From: Myxococcota bacterium
GTDB lineage: Bacteria > Myxococcota_A > Polyangia > HGW-17
Length of the DNA: 7,205 bases
Reading direction: 5' to 3'
Assembly: GCA_018821745.1 (NCBI GenBank)
Contig: JAHJLU010000439.1
Span: 1-7,205, forward strand
Position numbers and translations under genes: made by a program. Within the stretch, counting starts at the first letter, position 1. Each line of letters begins with the position of its first letter. Below the pieces are notes generated by a model. That model was not told where the DNA came from and did not search any database. It saw only the letters and a list, made by a program, of their open reading frames with translations. Below, in pieces: positions 1 through 5,590 of this stretch.

Positions 1-1
1 C

Positions 2-217
2 CATGACAAGAGGCAGCCAAAAGTCACCAATGCAGCACCTGCGCCCCGTGGAAAAGATCATTTCGCCAGTGGTGAGGTGGTAATTCTTATGTCGGGGCTG
101 TTGTGCGGGAAACAGGGTGTTATCGTTGGTCAGGCCTCTGCGAAGAACCACTACCGCGTCAAAGTTGGTGCCATGGAAGTGACCGTGGACACAGCGGATC
201 TTCGTCCCGCCACGTAA
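2..217 (+). CDS. C-terminal part of a KOW-like protein (5' end outside window)
   Basis: Reading from base 2, 71 sense codons run without interruption to a TAA at 215-217. The first part is polar and looks like a linker (about residues 1-22). The rest resembles a KOW/SH3-like fold: a Gly-Glu-Val-Val-Ile-Leu-Met-Ser-Gly-Leu stretch, then Gly-Lys-Gln-Gly-Val-Ile-Val-Gly, then alternating beta-type residues ending in Asp-Leu-Arg-Pro. The pattern of 'G-x-V-x-x-x-x-G-x-x-x-G-x-x-G-x-V' recalls the KOW motif of NusG, Spt5 and some ribosomal proteins, which binds RNA or protein partners. The N-terminal body is missing, so the full protein could be a NusG-like factor or an uncharacterised protein with a terminal KOW domain. 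It converges on the radical SAM gene, and their stop codons abut. No internal ATG or GTG looks like a genuine start. The coding call is fairly firm and the KOW assignment is tentative. Confidence 0.6.
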   Translation, partial: HDKRQPKVTNAAPAPRGKDHFASGEVVILMSGLLCGKQGVIVGQASAKNHYRVKVGAMEVTVDTADLRPAT

Positions 218-1126
218 TCAATTTTCAGTATACCAGGAGGGGGGAAACAGGTGAGGGTGGACAGCTGCGGCCTGCCTTCTGACATGGAAACAGAGGTGAC
301 ATTGATCCGCGAAACCACCAGATATCGGGATGTTGAAAGCCTTGGCCAGCTGGGGTGGTCCTCCTCGGAGGAGCGGCCCGATGACGGGGTGCTTTTCGCT
401 GTCAAAATCACGAAAATATTGACGGATGTGCCCCATGAAGATGTTATGGAGGATAATCCCGGGGCAAAGATGGAGATTGCCACCCGGATCAAGATAGAGA
501 TAGGTCGGATCGGAGAGATTAAGGTGGGGACATACATCAAGATCATCTGGTTCCCACAGGGACATATCCTCGGGAATATGATCCGCCGCCCGCCCCATGA
601 AGGGGAGGGTGCCGCGCAGGAGCAGGTCCCCGGAACGCGCAAGCGTGGGGGGCGAAGCGGGCTCTTTCATCTGAAAGGAGCTCATGAAGAGTTCACATCC
701 CCGGGCCTCAAGCTCCGTTCGAATGAGCTCCTCGTTTTCGGAAAGCCATGGGTTTTGATGGAAAAGATCCGCTGAGAGGATGCACCCCTTCAATCCAACA
801 TCGGTGAGGGGGCGGAGGGACTGAATAATATCCTCACGGGTCTGAATGAAGTACCCGCTCGTCCACACCATGGGAGTGAGTCCCAGGGTCGCAGCCTCAA
901 AGACACCACTTTTGAGCAGGGGATAATGTAAAAAGGGTTCGCCGCCGGAAAAAATCACGGTCCGGATTGATTTGATTCTCGAAAGATAGTGAAGCGTTCG
1001 GATGAGTCGAATATGGGAAAAGGTCTGTGTCTCAGAACTGGAGGAAAAAGTGTTGCAGTGGGTACAGGAATACAGACAACGTCTGGTGAGGAGAATAATG
1101 ATGGTGGAAGGACGCAAAGTTGACAT
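218..1126 (-). CDS. Radical SAM protein with SPASM/twitch-like C-terminal cysteines
   Basis: This 302-residue protein has the radical SAM signature Cys17-x3-Cys21-x2-Cys24 (CLYSCTHC), which binds the 4Fe-4S cluster that cleaves S-adenosylmethionine. Gly-Gly-Glu-Pro follows at 61-64, the usual SAM-contacting motif. The middle of the protein has the expected alternating strands and helices. The C-terminal third holds four more cysteines: Cys199, Cys221 (after a Asp-Pro-Gly-Gly turn) and Cys276-x2-Cys279. This resembles a reduced SPASM, or 'twitch', domain, which in related enzymes binds one auxiliary Fe-S cluster. Such proteins often modify peptides or proteins, but no short precursor peptide is visible nearby, so the substrate is unknown. 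The start is the only usable ATG after an in-frame TAG at 1151-1153. No Shine-Dalgarno sequence precedes it. It lies 61 bases after dnaE on the same strand and could be the last gene of that operon. Confidence 0.9.
   Translation of the reverse strand: MSTLRPSTIIILLTRRCLYSCTHCNTFSSSSETQTFSHIRLIRTLHYLSRIKSIRTVIFSGGEPFLHYPLLKSGVFEAATLGLTPMVWTSGYFIQTREDIIQSLRPLTDVGLKGCILSADLFHQNPWLSENEELIRTELEARGCELFMSSFQMKEPASPPTLARSGDLLLRGTLPFMGRAADHIPEDMSLWEPDDLDVCPHLNLSDPTYLYLDPGGNLHLCPGIILHNIFMGHIRQYFRDFDSEKHPVIGPLLRGGPPQLAKAFNIPISGGFADQCHLCFHVRRQAAAVHPHLFPPSWYTEN
1055..1078 (-). other. Radical SAM CX3CX2C cluster motif
   Basis: These codons give Cys-Leu-Tyr-Ser-Cys-Thr-His-Cys, residues 17-24 of the radical SAM protein. 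The three cysteines are the known ligands of the SAM-cleaving 4Fe-4S cluster. The motif is intact, so the enzyme is probably functional. Confidence 0.95.
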
Positions 1127-1138
1127 AATATATATTAT
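1125..1138. promoter_or_regulatory. 14-bp AT-only palindrome over the radical SAM start codon
   Basis: ATAATATATATTAT is a perfect inverted repeat with no mismatch. On the minus strand its last two bases are the A and T of the radical SAM ATG. It contains -10-like hexamers (GATAAT when the preceding G is included), but no good -35 element is visible at 17-18 bases. It could be an operator, an AT-rich start-site element of a near-leaderless transcript, or chance in an AT-rich spacer. The absence of a Shine-Dalgarno sequence at this gene makes the position notable. Its function is inferred only. Confidence 0.35.
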
Positions 1139-1187
1139 CGGAACCTGAATCTAATGGTTTTTTCCCGATCACTCCCACAATGCCATG

Positions 1188-4100
1188 TCATAAATTCGAG
1201 TTCATTCGAGGCTTCTCCTTGAGATATACAATATTCTTTTCACCGAATTGCTGCTCCAGGAATCCTATCACCTTGTCACTCATGTCAACATGCGGCGCGA
1301 CACTGATCAATGTTTCCCAGGAGTCGCCGTCATCAAGATGGAAGTTCAAGGCAATGTTGCCCGGATTGTCCGACGCCATCTGGGCAATGGACTGGTGCCA
1401 GTTGTCCCGCTTCATGAACTCCGGCAAAAACTGGAGATCAACTTTAATCTTGATATTGTTGATGCCTTTGAGGCGACTCTCGCTCACTCGCTCGACGGAC
1501 GCCACCCTGAATGTGCGTGACTCAGCTCCGTCTCGGTTTGAAATCTCCAGGGCACCATGAAATAGCAGCGGCTCGTTGGAATGCAGTGCCTCATCGGTGG
1601 CGTCCATAACCTTGGAGCCCACAAAATATGGCAACTGTCCGTCCATCCCGTCAATTTCACCCTGTGCGTACCGCTCCTTCTTTTCTCTTGTCCTGCGCTC
1701 CACCAAAGAAGAGACAATGCCGATGGTCACCAGATCCCGGATATAGGCCCGACCATCGGTTTCCACGGGACGTTGTGGGATGAACTCCTGGAGCTCTCCA
1801 ATTGTATGGGTCCACTCCCTCACCTTGTTCGCCCCACCAAGATAGTTCTCGAGCGGATGCCCTGAAATGTAAATTCCCAGGACCTCTTTTTCCCGCTTGA
1901 ACATCCCCTGCTTCAACCATGGATCCACATCGGGAAGTGGCGGATCCGCCGTGTCCACATCCCCGGGATCCAGCATGTCAAACAGTGAGGTCTGATTGGA
2001 GGCTTTCTCCTTCTGGAAGCTGGACCCCGTCTTCAACGCCATCTCCACGCCCGCAAAAAGACTGGCCCTTGCCTGCTCCAAAGGTGCATCCACCAGAGCG
2101 TCAAGAGCCCCGCTGCAGATAAGTGCCTCCAACACCCCCTTGTTCATCCGGCGCAAATCAACGCGCTTACAGAGATCATAAACCGACTCATAGGGGGTCT
2201 CGCTTCTGAACTCCAGCAGCGCTTCCACGGCACTGTCTCCAACCCCCTTGATGGCCCCGAGTCCGAAGCGGATCACCTTGTCTCCGCTCTTGTTCTTGAC
2301 GATGGTAAAATCCTCGAAGGATTCATTGATGTCCGGCGGAAAAACCTTTATCCCCATCTGCCGTGCAACCTGCAGGTATTTCATCACCTTATCGGGTTTG
2401 GAGCGCTCACAACTGAGAATTCCCGCCATGAACTCAATGGGATAGTGAAGTCGCAGGTAGGCGGTCTGATAAGAAATGAGCGCATATGCGGCGCTGTGAG
2501 ATTTGTTAAAGCCATATTCCGCAAATTTCACCATATAGGCGAAGATGTCATCCGCGGTCTTCTCGTCGATATTGTTGGCAGCACACCCCTCTAGAAAGAG
2601 CATCCGCATGGCTGCCATTTTATCCGCCAGCTTCTTGCCCATGGCCTTGCGCATCTCATCGGCGCGTCCCATGCTGAAACCGGCGAGTACCCTCGCGGCC
2701 ATCATGACCTGCTCCTGATAAACAAAGACACCATAGGTCTCTTCGAGGACCTCTTTGAGGGATGGATGCAAATAGGCGATTTCCCCGCCACTGTGCTTGA
2801 GTCGCACAAAATCCGCGACCATTCCACCCTGCAGGGGGCCGGGACGGTACAGCGCCACGGCTGCGATCATGTCTTCAAAACGATCCGGTTTGAGCCCCTG
2901 GAGGAGCCGGGCAAACCCCTCACTCTCCATCTGGAAGACCCCACCGGTTTCCCCCTTTGAGAGCATCTGAAATACAGCATCGTCATCAAGGGGGATGAGG
3001 TTGATGTCAAAGGGCTCCAGCCCTTCCCTTTTGCGCTCCCGGTTAATGCGTACCTCGGCGTCCTGGATCTTTGTCAGGTTATCGAGCCCGAGAAAGTCAA
3101 ACTTAACCAGGCCGGCTTCTTCAACAATGTTTTTATCGTACTGGGTGACCAGGGGGATCTCCATGGTGGATTCTCCCTTGGAATCGGTCTTCCCCTTGGT
3201 AGCCGGAACCACCTCCCAGATGGGTTTATCGCTGATGACAACCCCTGCCGCATGCACACCGGGATGACGGTACATTCCCTCAAGTTTCTTCGCTGTCTCA
3301 AGCAGATCCTTGATAACCGGATCTTCCGCGGCCATCTCGTTGAGCCGGGGCTCCTCGATCATGGCCGCTTCAAGGGTGCTGTTCATGGGGATTGTCTTCG
3401 CGACCTTATCCACGACCCGCAGCTCCACTCCCAGAACCCGCCCCACATCCCGGACCACAGCTCGTGATTTCAGGGTGGAGAAAGTTGCTATCTGGGCGAC
3501 CTTCTCATCCCCGTAGGTCTCCCGGACGTACCCCAACACCTCTTCACGCCGGTTCTTGCAGAAGTCGATATCGAAGTCCGGCATGGAGATTCGCTCGGGA
3601 TTCAAGAAGCGCTCAAAGAGCAGCCCATACCGGAGCGGATCGAGCTCCGTAATACCCAGGGCATACGCGACAATGGATCCGGCACCGGACCCCCTCCCGG
3701 GACCCACGGGAATTTTCTGCTCCTTTGCCCACCGGATAAAATCCGCCACGATGAGGAAATACCCTGAAAAGTCCATGCGAATAATAACGTCGAGCTCATG
3801 GTTCATCCGCTCGAAATAGGGAGCTTCGTCCTCGACCTCCTGTTTTTTCTTCCTGAGCTCCACAAAACGTCTCTTGAGCCCCTCGAGCGTGGTATTCCGC
3901 AGGTGATCCTCCTGGGATAGTTCATGGGGTGTATTGAACCTGGGAAGAAAATAGACAGGCTTTTCCCCCGCCATGGAGCGGGAAATATTGTTGGGAATAT
4001 CCACATCACAGGCTGCTGCGATTTTCACTGTGTTTTCGATGGCTTGGGGCACACTGCCAAAGGCGGACATCATCTCTTCAGGGCTTTTGATGTAAAAAGC

Positions 4101-4817
4101 GTCCACAGAGTGGGCCATGCGGTTCTCATCGGTGAGCCGCTTCCCCTGGGAGATGGCCATGAGGATCTCCTGGGCTCTCGCATCCTCCCGGTTCAGATAG
4201 TGGCAGTCGTTGGTGGCAACGAGGGGGATCCCCGTCTCCTGGGATATCTTGATGAGCACATTGTTCAGTGCATTCTGCTCCTCGATGCCGTTGTCCTGCA
4301 GCTCCAGAAAAAACCAGCCCTCCTCAAAATACGACTGGTATTTGAGGGCCATCTCTTTTGCCGCCCCGTACCCCTTGGCAAAATAGGTCCGGGGAATCTC
4401 TCCTCCCAGACAGGCGCTGGATCCCACCAGACCTGCACTGTACTTTTTGAGAAGCTCATGATCAATTCGTGGATTATAGTAAAAGCCGTTCACTGCGGCC
4501 ATGCTCACCATGTATTGAAGATTCTGCAGCCCCTTGTAGTTCCGTGCCAGCAGGATCAGGTGGAAGTTACGATCCCGGTTGGTCTTCTCATCCATGCTGT
4601 CGGAGGTGATATAGGTCTCACAGCCCAAAATGGGTTTTATCCCCGCCCGCTTGGCCTTGAGATAAAAATCAAGCGTCCCGTACATGTACCCATGATCCGT
4701 CAGTGCGACCGAGTCCATGCGACGCTCCTGGATCAGGGGAAAGAGCTTGTTAAGATGGATGGCACCATCGAGCAGGGAGTATTGTGAATGCAGGTGAAGG
4801 TGAACAAATTCTGACAT
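1188..4817 (-). CDS. dnaE: DNA polymerase III subunit alpha (DnaE)
   Basis: This is the replicative DNA polymerase, a C-family enzyme that extends primers in the cytoplasm as part of the holoenzyme. The 1209 residues are near the usual DnaE1 length (E. coli about 1160). Domains in order: PHP (about 4-280) with HLHLHS, Thr-Asp-His-Gly at 40-43 and ATNDCHY at 201-207; palm with GPGRGSGAG at 372-380 and the catalytic PDFDIDF at 413-419 (Asp416, Asp418); the third catalytic Asp574 in Lys-Phe-Asp-Phe-Leu-Gly-Leu; fingers (about 600-830); a helix-hairpin-helix at about 851-866 (GLGAIKGVGDSA); a beta-clamp motif QTSLF at 942-946; an OB fold (about 1027-1115); and a C-terminal tail domain. The ATG gives the family's usual N-terminus, with Phe-Val-His directly after the first few residues. 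No Shine-Dalgarno is seen before it. The gene starts 30 bases after the lipoprotein stop, so it may depend on upstream transcription or translation. No intein, frameshift or truncation was found. Confidence 0.98.
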   Translation of the reverse strand: MSEFVHLHLHSQYSLLDGAIHLNKLFPLIQERRMDSVALTDHGYMYGTLDFYLKAKRAGIKPILGCETYITSDSMDEKTNRDRNFHLILLARNYKGLQNLQYMVSMAAVNGFYYNPRIDHELLKKYSAGLVGSSACLGGEIPRTYFAKGYGAAKEMALKYQSYFEEGWFFLELQDNGIEEQNALNNVLIKISQETGIPLVATNDCHYLNREDARAQEILMAISQGKRLTDENRMAHSVDAFYIKSPEEMMSAFGSVPQAIENTVKIAAACDVDIPNNISRSMAGEKPVYFLPRFNTPHELSQEDHLRNTTLEGLKRRFVELRKKKQEVEDEAPYFERMNHELDVIIRMDFSGYFLIVADFIRWAKEQKIPVGPGRGSGAGSIVAYALGITELDPLRYGLLFERFLNPERISMPDFDIDFCKNRREEVLGYVRETYGDEKVAQIATFSTLKSRAVVRDVGRVLGVELRVVDKVAKTIPMNSTLEAAMIEEPRLNEMAAEDPVIKDLLETAKKLEGMYRHPGVHAAGVVISDKPIWEVVPATKGKTDSKGESTMEIPLVTQYDKNIVEEAGLVKFDFLGLDNLTKIQDAEVRINRERKREGLEPFDINLIPLDDDAVFQMLSKGETGGVFQMESEGFARLLQGLKPDRFEDMIAAVALYRPGPLQGGMVADFVRLKHSGGEIAYLHPSLKEVLEETYGVFVYQEQVMMAARVLAGFSMGRADEMRKAMGKKLADKMAAMRMLFLEGCAANNIDEKTADDIFAYMVKFAEYGFNKSHSAAYALISYQTAYLRLHYPIEFMAGILSCERSKPDKVMKYLQVARQMGIKVFPPDINESFEDFTIVKNKSGDKVIRFGLGAIKGVGDSAVEALLEFRSETPYESVYDLCKRVDLRRMNKGVLEALICSGALDALVDAPLEQARASLFAGVEMALKTGSSFQKEKASNQTSLFDMLDPGDVDTADPPLPDVDPWLKQGMFKREKEVLGIYISGHPLENYLGGANKVREWTHTIGELQEFIPQRPVETDGRAYIRDLVTIGIVSSLVERRTREKKERYAQGEIDGMDGQLPYFVGSKVMDATDEALHSNEPLLFHGALEISNRDGAESRTFRVASVERVSESRLKGINNIKIKVDLQFLPEFMKRDNWHQSIAQMASDNPGNIALNFHLDDGDSWETLISVAPHVDMSDKVIGFLEQQFGEKNIVYLKEKPRMNSNL
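1980..1994 (-). other. dnaE: DnaE beta-clamp-binding motif QTSLF
   Basis: Gln-Thr-Ser-Leu-Phe at residues 942-946 lies between the helix-hairpin-helix and the OB fold, where the internal clamp motif of alpha subunits is found. It is close to the consensus Q-x-(S/D)-L-F, so this polymerase is expected to bind the sliding clamp here. Confidence 0.8.
3561..3581 (-). other. dnaE: DnaE catalytic motif PDFDIDF
   Basis: These codons encode Pro-Asp-Phe-Asp-Ile-Asp-Phe, residues 413-419. By homology with E. coli Asp401 and Asp403, Asp416 and Asp418 bind the two catalytic metal ions. The motif is intact. Confidence 0.95.
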
Positions 4818-4847
4818 GGGCGTTCTCGACGGAAGGTATGGAGGAAC

Positions 4848-5573
4848 TTAGTGGGATTGCGAAGCGACACACTGGGCAAAAGCGCCACAATCTTTGTGGC
4901 CCAGGCAATTCAGGTATTGGGAAAACTCATTGAAAAACATATCGTTGGAGCCAAACATTGAAGGCGTGTTTTTATCGGACTTCCCTTTTATGAAATTATG
5001 CCTGCAGGTGGAGACACATTTCTTCGGATCTGACCATTTTCTAATGATCTCGGCCTGTTTGTCTTCCGGCTCCTTGCTGAAGGTCATCCCGAGGGTGAGG
5101 GGAAGGATCATTCCCGCGCACCGATTGCGTCTCTGGCAAACACTTTGGCATCGGGAGGATGTCACCTCGTCAAGAGGATAACTGGTGATGGAAGACTTGA
5201 GCGCCTCGTCCTGACACTTGGAAAACTCATCGCAGGAGGTTCCCTGGACACAACCCAGCTGGGCTTTGATAAAGTATCGATATCGCCCGGGAAGTTTCGA
5301 CTTGCTGGCTTTCTCTTTTTTGATGCGGGACCGACAACTGGAAATACAGCGCTTTTTATCCTTGAAAAATATCACCGCTTTTTTAGCCAGAGAGGTGCGG
5401 GCTTTCCCCTTGGGGGCATATACCGCATCGGTGCACTGGCTGATTTTTTCACACAGCTGGTCGCAGTCCTTCTCGTCCGCGAGGGAATTCGCGGACGAAG
5501 ATTTTTTACACCCCGACCCCGCACCGAGACCGACGATGAGCAACAACAAATACAGACGCATCAGAATTTCCAT
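4848..5573 (-). CDS. Cysteine-rich probable lipoprotein with a duplicated eight-cysteine module
   Basis: I do not recognise a named family. The 241-residue product starts with an Arg and a run of Leu/Ile/Val (residues 6-18), then Gly-Ser-Gly-Cys22, which suggests a lipoprotein signal with Cys22 as the lipidated residue. The -3 Gly makes the lipobox imperfect. The mature part has sixteen cysteines in two matching sets: 37, 41, 47, 76, 80, 108, 114, 120 and 142, 146, 152, 186, 190, 223, 229, 235. Spacings agree (C-x3-C-x5-C, then C-x3-C, then C-x5-C-x5-C), and only the two long gaps differ. An even count outside the cytoplasm suggests four disulphides per module. A GGAGGA at 5585-5590 lies 11 bases before the ATG at 5573. 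A second in-frame ATG at 5559-5561 shares a base with the upstream stop codon and gives a cleaner signal peptide (MRLYLLLL). Overlap with the PEGA-barrel gene suggests coupled expression and a shared envelope role. Confidence 0.85.
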   Translation of the reverse strand: MEILMRLYLLLLIVGLGAGSGCKKSSSANSLADEKDCDQLCEKISQCTDAVYAPKGKARTSLAKKAVIFFKDKKRCISSCRSRIKKEKASKSKLPGRYRYFIKAQLGCVQGTSCDEFSKCQDEALKSSITSYPLDEVTSSRCQSVCQRRNRCAGMILPLTLGMTFSKEPEDKQAEIIRKWSDPKKCVSTCRHNFIKGKSDKNTPSMFGSNDMFFNEFSQYLNCLGHKDCGAFAQCVASQSH

Positions 5574-5590
5574 ATGAAGCCTGCTCCTCC
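5559..5590 (-). promoter_or_regulatory. Ribosome binding site and TGATG stop-start overlap
   Basis: On the minus strand, GGAGGA (5585-5590) and AGCAGG just after it precede an ATG at 5571-5573. These lie inside the last codons of the PEGA-barrel gene. Its TGA stop (5561-5563) then overlaps a second in-frame ATG (5559-5561) as TGATG, a classic arrangement for translational coupling. The Shine-Dalgarno spacing favours the first ATG. The overlap and the signal-peptide shape favour the second. Both give the same reading frame. Confidence 0.6.

Noticed and set aside
251..775. Plus-strand open frame of 174 codons opposite the radical SAM gene.
   Set aside because: The opposite strand carries clear radical SAM motifs in the right order. 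This frame has no family signature.
1127..1187. A short peptide gene (radical SAM substrate) between dnaE and the radical SAM gene.
   Set aside because: The spacer is only 61 bases and holds no start codon followed by a useful frame with a ribosome binding site.
1127..1187. Intrinsic terminator after dnaE.
   Set aside because: An A-run is present on the minus strand, but no stable GC stem followed by a T-run was found.
3924..4787. Long open frame (287 codons) on the plus strand, antisense to dnaE.
   Set aside because: It lies wholly opposite the conserved PHP region of dnaE, shows no recognisable domain, and its His/Gly/Val-rich content is what complemented dnaE codons would give.
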